The notes under the pieces: model-generated | Databases searched by the model: none | The model's input: only the letters and a program-made list of their open reading frames with translations | Told to the model about the DNA's origin: nothing | Program-made: the position numbers and the translations under genes | Shown: one piece after another, positions 17,079 through 24,582 of the stretch | Layout of the letters: each line of letters starts with the position of its first letter | Position numbering within the stretch: position 1 is the stretch's first letter | Source of the DNA: UBA4416 sp964543545 | Lineage (GTDB): Bacteria > Bacteroidota > Bacteroidia > B-17B0 > Aurantibacillaceae | Direction of reading: 5' to 3' | Assembly: GCA_964543545.1 (NCBI GenBank) | Contig: CAZIYT010000003.1 | Location: 496,001 to 560,000, forward strand | DNA: 64,000 nucleotides

Positions 17079-19118
17079 ATGGAACTGATCTCTAATTATC
17101 CCTGGTATTACACCCTGTTATGTTTTTTAGCAGGGTTTGTTTTTTCTGCTGCCATGTATTTCAGGGATAAGCACCATGCGGAACGGCCGAAGGCCCTGCG
17201 ATACAGCCTGGCAACGCTGCGCTTTGTATCGGTGACGCTGATCGCCCTGCTGCTGCTCGACATTTTCATGAAGCGCCTGGTGAACGAAACGGAGAAGCCG
17301 GTGATCCTGCTCATGCAGGATAATTCGTCCTCCATTACAGCGGGCAAGGATTCTACGGAGATCAAAACGGCCTACACCAAAGCGCTGACAACCTTAGTGG
17401 AAGCGGTGAAAGAAAAGTACGATATCAAAACCTACCGCTTCGATTCGGAAGTGAGCCCCTCTGAAGCGTTCGATTTCAAAGGCAAGGAAACGGATATTTC
17501 CAAAGCCTTTTCTGATATCGAGAACAATTACCTGAATAAAAATATCGGTGCCATCATCCTGGCCAGCGACGGCATTTACAACAAGGGGACCAATCCCTTG
17601 TACAGCATTGGCAAGCTCAATGCCCCTGTATATACGATTGCCCTGGGCGATACCATTCCGCTGAAAGATGCCTGGATCCAATCAGTGACACACAACCAGG
17701 TGGCTTACCTCGGCAATTCGTTTCCTGTAGAAGTGGTGGTAAATGCCATCGACCTGAAGGGCTCGCAGGCAACGGTTTCGATTGCACACGAGGGAAAGAC
17801 CCTGAAAAGCGAAACGGTTGATCTTAACTCCAAAACATTCAGCAAGACCCTGAACTATGTGTTTGACGCCAATAAGCCGGGCATACAGAAATACACGGTT
17901 TCGGTTTCGGGTGTTGATGAGGACAAAAACAAGCAGAACAATGTTCAGTCCTTCATGATCGATGTGATCGACAACCGCGAAAAGATCCTGATCCTGGCCA
18001 ATGCGCCACACCCGGACATTGCGGCCCTGGAACAAAGCATCAGCAATGCCCAGACTTATGAGGTGGAAGTGGCCCTGCTTGGTAATTTCACAAAACCCTT
18101 GAAGCCTTATTCCCTGGTAATTCTGCACCAGGCCGGCAATACACCACTTGCTCTTGTCAATGACATCAGGGCGAACAACATCCCGGTATTCTTTATCGGG
18201 AACAGTGGCTTTACCAATGCCCGGAACGACCAGCGTTCCAACGAAGTGGAAGCCGGCTACAAAAAAGAATTTTCGTTATTCACGGTCAGCGCCGAGCTGC
18301 AGGGTTATTTTAAAAACCTGCCGGCTGTGAAGTGCCCTTTCCGCGGAAACGTGAATACCGGCAATGTGAGCAGCCTGCTTACCCAGCGCCTGGGCGTGGT
18401 AGATACGGATGAGCCTTTGTTGTTCTTTTCGGATGCCAACGGTGTGAAATCGGGCGGCTTTACGGGCGACGGCCTGTGGCGCTGGAGGCTGAGGGATTAT
18501 GCGGATCATGGTAATCATAACCTCTTCAATGAGCTTATCAGTAAAACCGTGCAGTACCTGTCCGTCAAAGCTGACAAAAGCTTTTTCAGGGTCTATACCA
18601 AAAAGATCATCAACGAGAACGAGGCGCTTGATTTTACGGCCGAAGTATACAACCAGAGCTATGAGCTCATTACCGACCCTGATGTCACCCTCAGCCTGAA
18701 AGACAGCAAGGGCAAGGTTTACAATTATACCTTCAGCAAAAAGCAAACCATGTACAGCCTTTCGGCCGGGCAATTTGCTGCCGGCGAATATACCTACGAG
18801 GCCAAAGTGAAATCGGGAGATAAGCTGTATACGAAAACAGGCCTGGTGATTGTGAAGGAAGTTGTTTCGGAAAAGATCAATACGGTTGCCAACCACCAGC
18901 TGCTCTACCAGATGGCTCAGCAAAGCGGCGGGAAATTATTCTATAAAAACCAGCTGGAGGCTTTGCAGAAAGCCATCCTGGAAACCGATTCCATCAAGTC
19001 TATTACTTACTCGCACAAGCAGCTTAACGAGCTCGTGAACCTGAAGTGGATCTTTTTTGTGATTCTGCTCCTACTATCTGTGGAGTGGTTCCTGAGGAAG
19101 TATAACGGGAAGGTGTAA
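17079..19118 (+). CDS. VWA-domain membrane protein
   Basis: 679-residue membrane protein. Two N-terminal membrane helices (about 10-28 and 45-62) are followed by a von Willebrand A-like domain with an intact MIDAS start, Asp81-x-Ser83-x-Ser85 (QDNSSSITAG), and GAIILASDGIYNKG. The large middle is predicted to be extracytoplasmic and beta-rich. A final helix (FFVILLLLSVEWFL) returns it to the membrane. The layout matches Bacteroidota proteins related to the BatA/BatB group but with a large exported domain that some annotations liken to class I glutamine amidotransferases. The function is unknown; roles in envelope integrity or secretion are speculative. It starts at ATG 17079 with no evident operon partner. 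Confidence 0.83.
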   Translation: MELISNYPWYYTLLCFLAGFVFSAAMYFRDKHHAERPKALRYSLATLRFVSVTLIALLLLDIFMKRLVNETEKPVILLMQDNSSSITAGKDSTEIKTAYTKALTTLVEAVKEKYDIKTYRFDSEVSPSEAFDFKGKETDISKAFSDIENNYLNKNIGAIILASDGIYNKGTNPLYSIGKLNAPVYTIALGDTIPLKDAWIQSVTHNQVAYLGNSFPVEVVVNAIDLKGSQATVSIAHEGKTLKSETVDLNSKTFSKTLNYVFDANKPGIQKYTVSVSGVDEDKNKQNNVQSFMIDVIDNREKILILANAPHPDIAALEQSISNAQTYEVEVALLGNFTKPLKPYSLVILHQAGNTPLALVNDIRANNIPVFFIGNSGFTNARNDQRSNEVEAGYKKEFSLFTVSAELQGYFKNLPAVKCPFRGNVNTGNVSSLLTQRLGVVDTDEPLLFFSDANGVKSGGFTGDGLWRWRLRDYADHGNHNLFNELISKTVQYLSVKADKSFFRVYTKKIINENEALDFTAEVYNQSYELITDPDVTLSLKDSKGKVYNYTFSKKQTMYSLSAGQFAAGEYTYEAKVKSGDKLYTKTGLVIVKEVVSEKINTVANHQLLYQMAQQSGGKLFYKNQLEALQKAILETDSIKSITYSHKQLNELVNLKWIFFVILLLLSVEWFLRKYNGKV

Positions 19119-19242
19119 GCCTTGTTCTTCCAAACTTCTCTTTGATTGTCTGACACAGCCTGCCTCAGTACAGGAGGCAAATCACCAGGCTGAGGGAAAT
19201 ACGGCGTGAAGGTCCCGATAAAATCGGGAGCAGTGGAAATCC

Positions 19243-19303
19243 TTTTTGCCGGCACTTCGACTGCGCTCAGTGGCCGGCAAAAAAGTCCCGATATCTATCG
19301 GGA
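19243..19303. repeat. Second copy of palindromic repeat with nested hairpins
   Basis: TTTTTGCCGGCACTTCGACT...CAGTGGCCGGCAAAAA forms an imperfect hairpin around the same core as the element at 16971-17039. It is followed at once by TCCCGATATCTATCGGGA. Confidence 0.7.
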
Positions 19304-19529
19304 GGAACGGAAAGCCTGGTCCGCAGGACACGCCAAAAATTTCAAACTATTTGCTCTTTATCACACGGCGTGGTGGCAGGTCGCTTATGCAATTCTGGAA
19401 AAGTCCGGCAGATCCTGTTTAGTCCGGCTTTTACCGGGCTTTATCCCCTTATTTAACAGCACGGTATAAGAATCCAATTTAAATTGAAATTTACGGGTGG
19501 CTGTATACCACATAAGCCCCTCAAATCGT

Positions 19530-19537
19530 TATATTTG
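19530..19537 (+). promoter_or_regulatory. -7 promoter element TATATTTG upstream of tlpA-like gene
   Basis: TATATTTG matches TAnnTTTG and lies 25 nt upstream of the ATG at 19563. It would give a leader of about 20 nt and could drive the whole TlpA/barrel/Omp28 cluster. Confidence 0.6.
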
Positions 19538-19562
19538 TTTAAATAAATCCCGATCTCAAACC

Positions 19563-20078
19563 ATGAAAAAATTAGTTATTCTATCCTTCCTGGCTGTTTT
19601 AAGCCTTACCGCTTTTAAAACAAACGACAGCGGGAAACTGCCATCTGCTACCGTAAAAACCTTAGACGGTTCTACCGTTAATTCGAATACCTTTTCCAAT
19701 AACGGGAAACCGATTATCATCAGCTTCTGGGCTACCTGGTGCAAGCCTTGTAAAAAAGAGCTGGATGCTATTAACGAAGAGTATGCCGACCTGGTAAAGG
19801 AAACGGGCGTGAAGCTGATTGCCATCTCTATCGACGATGCCCGCAGCTCGGGAAAGGTGATGACCGACGTGAAAGCGAAAGGCTGGACGTATGAGGTATA
19901 CATCGATGAGAACCAGGATTTTAAACGCGCCATGAACGTGAATAACGTACCGCATACCTTTATCATCGACGGTGAAGGCCACACGGTATGGAGCCACAAC
20001 TCCTATGCAGAAGGCGACGAAGAGATTCTGTTTGCCAATGTCAAAAAAGTAGCCAAAGGCGAAAAAATCGAACACTAA
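19563..20078 (+). CDS. TlpA-like periplasmic thioredoxin
   Basis: 171-residue exported thioredoxin-fold protein. The signal peptide is followed by a TlpA/ResA-type domain with the redox motif Trp59-Cys60-Lys-Pro-Cys63 (FWATWCKPCKKEL) and the cis-Pro loop NNVPHTFIIDGEG. It should reduce or oxidise periplasmic disulfides. The frame can be read from a GTG at 19497, but the ATG at 19563 begins the signal peptide and lies downstream of a good -7 element. It is the first gene of a rightward cluster, 17 nt before an outer-membrane barrel protein, with an Omp28-type lipoprotein carrying a second CxxC next. This context suggests a redox or folding role for outer-membrane or T9SS cargo. Confidence 0.9.
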   Translation: MKKLVILSFLAVLSLTAFKTNDSGKLPSATVKTLDGSTVNSNTFSNNGKPIIISFWATWCKPCKKELDAINEEYADLVKETGVKLIAISIDDARSSGKVMTDVKAKGWTYEVYIDENQDFKRAMNVNNVPHTFIIDGEGHTVWSHNSYAEGDEEILFANVKKVAKGEKIEH

Positions 20079-20095
20079 ACTCCCCGACACATCCT

Positions 20096-21811
20096 GTGAA
20101 AAAATACATACGCTATGCTGTATCAGGCTTAGGCCTTTGTTGTATCCATTCTTCATTTGCCCAGGTATTGGGCGACCTCAGGCAATCTTCCGTGAGCGGA
20201 AATTTCCAGGTAGAAGGCGCTTATTACCAAAAAGACACGGCCATTAAAGCTGATCCGGGCAAAGAGGTGTTCCGCTACAATGCCTTCGGAAATATCAACG
20301 CGACGATGGGAAATTTTTCGGCCGGCGTGCGTTTCGAAAGCTATAACCCGCCTTTGCTGGGATACCTGCCGGGCTACAAAGGCTCGGGCATTCCGTACCG
20401 CTATGCGCGCTACAAGCACAAGGACATCGACATTACCGTGGGTAACTTCTACGAACAGTTCGGAAGCGGTATTACCCTCAGGGCCTACGAGAACCGTGGC
20501 CTCTTATATGATAATGCCCTGGACGGGATGCGCGTGATCTTTACACCGAAAAACGGCGTCACCCTGAAAGGCCTCGTTGGAAAACAACGGACCTATTTCT
20601 CCTTATCGCCGGGGGTAGTGCGTGGCTTCGATGCCGAGGTGAACATTATGGAGCTGTTTGATTCCCTGTCGCGATCCAAAACCAAAGTGATCGTGGGCGG
20701 AAGCTTCGTGAGCAAATACCAGGAGGATCAGAACCCGACGCTGGTGCTTCCTGAAAATGTGGGAACCGGTGCAGGCCGCGTGACGGTTATCCGCGGGGGC
20801 TTCAACTTCAATACGGAATATGCTTACAAGATCAACGACCCTTCGTACCAGAATAAGTACAGCTATAAGCCGGGGCAGGCGCTCATTGCTACTGCGGCTT
20901 ACGGTGCCAATGGCTTTTCGGCCCAGCTTTCGGGAAAAATGCTCGATAACATGAGCTTCCGCAGCGACAGGGATGCGCAGAACACGATCGACATGATCAA
21001 CTACCAGCCTGATTTCAGTAAGTTCCACACCTACTCGCTGATGGCTTATTATCCGTATGCTACCCAACCGAATGGCGAAGTTGGCGGAACGGCAGAGGTA
21101 CAATACAAAATCAAGAAAGGCACGCCGCTCGGCGGCAAATACGGTGTTGATATTACAGTGAATGCCTCTTCGTATTTTGCCCTGGATACCATCGGCATCA
21201 ACCCGGTACAGGATTCTTCCATGAACCATAAGTACAGCACCAACTATGGCAACGTAGGCGATAAGTACTACCACGACTTCAATATCGAGATCACCAAAAA
21301 ATTCAACAAGCAGCTAAAGATAACGGTGATGTACGCCAACCAGTTCCTGAACCAATCCATCGTGCAGTTCAACACGCCTGATAAGGAAGAGCACCCGGAT
21401 ATTACGTCCAACATCGGGGTGATCGACATTACCTACCGTTACAAAACGGGCTCTGCCATCCGCTTCGAAACACAGGGCTTCTTTGCCACCTACAATTACG
21501 GCGAGCATAAGCTGGATAAGGCCGGAAACGTGAACATCACCAATAATACGGGATCCTGGGTATCGGAACTCATCGAATGGACACCAACGTCCAAATGGTT
21601 CTTTGTATTGGCCGACCAGTATAATTACAATAACCCGGATGTGGCCAAGCGCGTACATTATTACTACGGCAGCGTAGGCTATGTATCGGGCCCTACCCGT
21701 ATTTCGGTAAGTTACGGACGCCAGCGCCAGGGTATCTTCTGCGCGGGCGGTGTGTGCCGTTTTGTGCCTGCGCAAAGCGGGTTAAGTTTCACCATCTCCT
21801 CAAGCTTTTAA
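20096..21811 (+). CDS. DUF6029-like outer-membrane beta-barrel protein
   Basis: 571-residue outer-membrane protein. The only sensible start is GTG 20096, which begins a signal peptide (VKKYIRYAVSGLGL...SSFAQ). The mature protein alternates aromatic and polar residues in many amphipathic strands typical of a beta-barrel (FSAGVRFESYNPPLLG, YHDFNIEITKKFNK, AIRFETQGFFATYNYG) and ends in a strand with terminal Phe (GLSFTISSSF), the usual barrel-assembly signal. It resembles Bacteroidota proteins I recall as DUF6029; no function is established. It lies between the TlpA-like and Omp28-type genes, which suggests all three work together. An inverted repeat (21834-21882) lies between its stop and the next gene. 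Confidence 0.78.
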   Translation: MKKYIRYAVSGLGLCCIHSSFAQVLGDLRQSSVSGNFQVEGAYYQKDTAIKADPGKEVFRYNAFGNINATMGNFSAGVRFESYNPPLLGYLPGYKGSGIPYRYARYKHKDIDITVGNFYEQFGSGITLRAYENRGLLYDNALDGMRVIFTPKNGVTLKGLVGKQRTYFSLSPGVVRGFDAEVNIMELFDSLSRSKTKVIVGGSFVSKYQEDQNPTLVLPENVGTGAGRVTVIRGGFNFNTEYAYKINDPSYQNKYSYKPGQALIATAAYGANGFSAQLSGKMLDNMSFRSDRDAQNTIDMINYQPDFSKFHTYSLMAYYPYATQPNGEVGGTAEVQYKIKKGTPLGGKYGVDITVNASSYFALDTIGINPVQDSSMNHKYSTNYGNVGDKYYHDFNIEITKKFNKQLKITVMYANQFLNQSIVQFNTPDKEEHPDITSNIGVIDITYRYKTGSAIRFETQGFFATYNYGEHKLDKAGNVNITNNTGSWVSELIEWTPTSKWFFVLADQYNYNNPDVAKRVHYYYGSVGYVSGPTRISVSYGRQRQGIFCAGGVCRFVPAQSGLSFTISSSF

Positions 21812-21833
21812 TGATCAAATTAAGGACCATGAA

Positions 21834-21882
21834 ATAGCCATGTTGCTGACAGAACAAATACAAAAGAAGATAACATGGCTAT
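21834..21882 (+). repeat. Intercistronic inverted repeat (possible attenuator)
   Basis: ATAGCCATGTT (21834-21844) is repeated in perfect inverted form as AACATGGCTAT (21872-21882) with a 27-nt loop, inside the 105-nt gap between the barrel gene and the Omp28-type gene. There is no U-run, so it may stabilise or process the mRNA rather than terminate it. Confidence 0.6.
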
Positions 21883-21916
21883 ACCATAAGGCCGAAAAGA
21901 AAAACAATAAGTACTT

Positions 21917-22780
21917 ATGAAAAAAACAGTTTTGCCTATAAGCCTTTTACTGACCGCTGTTCTCGGCCTGGCCGGCTGCGATTATGTGAAAGATGCCAGG
22001 GACCCGAGTACAGCTCCTGTGGTGGGAAACCGGAAGGTGCTGATCGAAGATTATACCGGCCACAAATGCGGGAATTGCCCGGCTGCGGCTGATACCCTCG
22101 CTTACATCAAGAATAAATATCCGGGTAAGATCATTCCTATCGCCATCCATGCCGGCTTTTTTGCAACGGCAACAGCGAGCAGCAGTTACCCGACCGATTT
22201 CCGGAACCCGGTAGGCGATGCCTATGACACGCAATTCGGCATCTCATTAGCAGGAAACCCGAACGGCCTCGTGAACCGCGGCAACTATGGCACCGGTAAT
22301 TTCATCAAGGCCTTTACAACCTGGGAAGGCGATGCCTACCAAATGCTTTCCACACCCGCGAAATTTGAGCTGAAGATCCGGAATACCTTTAATGCAACGG
22401 GCAACAGCCTTAACACCAGTGTGGTGGTAAAATCCCTGGGATATAATACCGGCATGTACAAGCTGGTGGTATTACTCACAGAGGACAGCATTGTGGCCGA
22501 GCAGCTGGATTACCGCCTGCCTTCCGGCAGCCAGCTGATCCCGAACTATGAATTTGAGCATGTGCTGAGGGATGCCATTAACAGCACCTGGGGCGATGCC
22601 GTGTTTGCTTCCGGCGCCATCCCGAATGATTCTGTGGTGAAAACCTATAACAATTATACCATCAGTAGCAACTACCGGGCACGCAAGTGCCATGTGGTAG
22701 CCTACATCTACGATGCCAGCAGCTCGAGCCCTACCTACTACGAAGTCCTCCAGGCCGAAGAGGAAAAGGTCACTCATTAA
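21917..22780 (+). CDS. Omp28-related outer-membrane lipoprotein
   Basis: 287-residue lipoprotein (lipobox GLAGC, lipidated Cys21). The first 130 mature residues form an Omp28-type thioredoxin-like domain: VLIEDYTGHKCGNCP with a CxxC at Cys51/Cys54, then IIPIAIHAGFF. The rest is beta-rich. Omp28 proteins are Bacteroidota surface or outer-membrane proteins first described from Porphyromonas gingivalis, and their role is poorly defined. The TlpA-like gene upstream provides a plausible redox partner. It starts at ATG 21917 and ends at a strong terminator. Confidence 0.88.
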   Translation: MKKTVLPISLLLTAVLGLAGCDYVKDARDPSTAPVVGNRKVLIEDYTGHKCGNCPAAADTLAYIKNKYPGKIIPIAIHAGFFATATASSSYPTDFRNPVGDAYDTQFGISLAGNPNGLVNRGNYGTGNFIKAFTTWEGDAYQMLSTPAKFELKIRNTFNATGNSLNTSVVVKSLGYNTGMYKLVVLLTEDSIVAEQLDYRLPSGSQLIPNYEFEHVLRDAINSTWGDAVFASGAIPNDSVVKTYNNYTISSNYRARKCHVVAYIYDASSSSPTYYEVLQAEEEKVTH

Positions 22781-22781
22781 A

Positions 22782-22812
22782 CAAAAAACTCCGGTAGCCC
22801 CGGAGTTTTTTG
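22782..22812 (+). terminator. Intrinsic terminator after Omp28 gene
   Basis: Perfect 13-nt arms CAAAAAACTCCGG and CCGGAGTTTTTTG with a 5-nt loop, beginning one base after the stop codon of the Omp28-type gene. Confidence 0.93.
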
Positions 22813-22845
22813 TTATAGGATCCGCAAACTTTAAAGGTTAAGTCT

Positions 22846-22980
22846 TTGGGCGTCCGGGCGCGCTTTACGCTGCAAGTCCCGCGCAAAGGGCAGCGCGGGA
22901 GCTTTCCGCTTCAATCGCTGACGCGGTTATCCCAAAATCCGGACAAATCCCAAAGGTTGCGAACGCCCATCCGGCTTTGC
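22846..22980. repeat. GC-rich intergenic repeat-like segment
   Basis: This stretch is visibly more GC-rich than its flanks and contains short inverted parts, such as TCCCGCGC with GCGCGGGA (22877-22901). Phrases such as GGGCGCGCTTTACGCTGCAA and GAGCTTTCCGCTTCAATC resemble, from memory, a dispersed intergenic repeat of Bacteroidota genomes. It lies between the Omp28 terminator and hisS and can be read as a 5' extension of hisS, which is rejected. Confidence 0.5.
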
Positions 22981-23022
22981 AAAACAGGGTTTTATGTTTA
23001 TTTTTATGCTTTTGAAACACCT

Positions 23023-24459
23023 ATGAAACCTTCTATTCCAAGAGGCACCCGCGATTTCGGACCTGCCGAAATGCAAAAGCGCCAGTATATTTTTGATACC
23101 GTTAAACGTCATTTTCAGCTCTTCGGCTATGCGCCGATTGAAACGCCCACAATGGAGAATTTAGAGGTATTGACCGGTAAATATGGTGATGAAGGTGATA
23201 AACTGATTTTTAAAATACTAAATAGCGGAGATTATTTAAAGGATTTCGTTTTCAGCGAAAAAGAAATCGGGGCCTTTGACAAATTGGAAAGAAGCGATGT
23301 AAACAAGTTTCTTCCTTCAAACGGAATTTTAGAATCGGATAAACACATTAAACAGATTTCCGAGAAAGCCTTACGTTATGACCTTACCGTTCCCTTTGCA
23401 CGCTACGTGGTGATGAACCAACACGCTCTGACTTTTCCTTTCAAGCGCTACCAAATCCAACCGGTATGGAGAGCCGACAGGCCGCAGAAAGGCCGCTACC
23501 GGGAGTTTTACCAGTGTGATGCCGATGTGATCGGTTCCGACTCGTTGGTGAATGAGCTGGAGTTGCTATCGATGATGGATAAGACCTTTAGCGAATTAAA
23601 AATCCCTGTACTCATCAAATTCAATAACCGGAAGATCTTAAGCGGCATTGCAGAAATTTTAAATGCCAGCGAACAGATCATCGACATTACCGTGGCCATC
23701 GATAAGCTGGACAAGATCGGGAAAGAGGGCGTGATCAAAGAACTACAGGACAAAGGGATTTCCAATGAAGCCATCGCCAAGCTGGAGCCACTGATCGATC
23801 TTTCGGGTTCCAATGAAAATAAGGTAAGCACTTTAAAAACATTTTTACAGACAAGTGACATCGGCAAAAAAGGGATTGAAGAGATCGAATTTTTACTGAA
23901 CCACTTTTCTACTATCAACATTCGGCACGTGTCGGTGGAGCTGGATATTACGCTGGCACGCGGACTGAACTATTATACAGGAACTATTTTCGAAGCCAAG
24001 GCCAATGCCGGAACCTTTACGCCGAGCATCCTCGGTGGCGGGCGCTATGATGACCTCACGGGTATTTTCGGATTGAAGAATATGTCGGGTGTGGGCATTT
24101 CCTTTGGTATCGACCGCATTTATGATGTGATGGAAGAGCTGACGCTCTTTCCGGAAAGCGTGAATAAAGTATCTACCACGAAAGTATTGTTCACCAATTT
24201 CGGTGAAACGGAACAGCTGTATTGCATTGGCCTGGCAGCTCAGCTACGTGCTGCGGGCATCCATACCGAAGTGTATCCTGATGCGGCTAAAATGAAAAAG
24301 CAATTTGAATACGCTGATAAAAAACAAATTCCGTTTGTAGCGGTAATCGGCACCAATGAGATCAGCAGTAATACCATTCTTTTGAAAGATATGCAAACAG
24401 GCGCTCAGCGTGAGGTAAGCCTGAATGACTTAAGAGCTTTACTGATGCCTCAGGGCTAA
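23023..24459 (+). CDS. hisS: Histidyl-tRNA synthetase
   Basis: 478-residue class II aminoacyl-tRNA synthetase that charges tRNA-His. It opens with the usual PRGTRDF sequence. Class II motif 2 lies in RPQKGRYREFYQCDADVIG. The histidine motifs LARGLNYYTGTIFEA and GGGRYDDL are intact, and motif 3 is GVGISFGIDRI. The last 90 residues form the anticodon-binding domain (VLFTNFGETEQ...). The ATG at 23023 is chosen because the conserved N-terminus starts there; the frame extends 59 codons upstream through a GC-rich repeat-like segment. It appears to be a single-gene unit. Confidence 0.96.
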   Translation: MKPSIPRGTRDFGPAEMQKRQYIFDTVKRHFQLFGYAPIETPTMENLEVLTGKYGDEGDKLIFKILNSGDYLKDFVFSEKEIGAFDKLERSDVNKFLPSNGILESDKHIKQISEKALRYDLTVPFARYVVMNQHALTFPFKRYQIQPVWRADRPQKGRYREFYQCDADVIGSDSLVNELELLSMMDKTFSELKIPVLIKFNNRKILSGIAEILNASEQIIDITVAIDKLDKIGKEGVIKELQDKGISNEAIAKLEPLIDLSGSNENKVSTLKTFLQTSDIGKKGIEEIEFLLNHFSTINIRHVSVELDITLARGLNYYTGTIFEAKANAGTFTPSILGGGRYDDLTGIFGLKNMSGVGISFGIDRIYDVMEELTLFPESVNKVSTTKVLFTNFGETEQLYCIGLAAQLRAAGIHTEVYPDAAKMKKQFEYADKKQIPFVAVIGTNEISSNTILLKDMQTGAQREVSLNDLRALLMPQG

Positions 24460-24472
24460 AAAAGCCTTTTTA
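24454..24472 (+). terminator. Weak terminator overlapping the hisS stop
   Basis: A short GGCT...AGCC stem with an A-rich loop followed by TTTTTA, overlapping the hisS stop codon. The stem is only 4 bp, so the call is weak. Confidence 0.35.
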
Positions 24473-24582
24473 TACAATTTTATGGCTTATGAGTTAGGGA
24501 TATAGTACTCTTAATTATTAAACAATAGTAATCCTAACGGCAGACTTTAGTAAGTTTACTATAATAGTAAATTGAAAAGGCC

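Larger units (their letters stand above)
19119..19562. other. Repeat-rich intergenic region
   Basis: 444 bp without a convincing gene. It holds two small hairpins of the form TCCCGAT...ATCGGGA (19213-19229 and 19286-19303) and a larger inverted repeat TTTTGCCGG...CCGGCAAAA enclosing the dispersed core CACTTCGACTGCGCTCAG (19243-19284). An 87-codon open frame (19206-19469) lies entirely across these repeats and is probably not coding. A TATATTTG promoter element for the tlpA-like gene is at 19530-19537. Confidence 0.7.

Noticed and set aside
19206..19469. 87-codon ORF in the spacer before tlpA-like gene
   Set aside because: Spans palindromic repeats, has no recognisable features and no start with a clear ribosome binding site.
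22846..23022. N-terminal extension of hisS
   Set aside because: Read through a GC-rich repeat-like segment; the conserved HisRS N-terminus begins at the internal ATG 23023.
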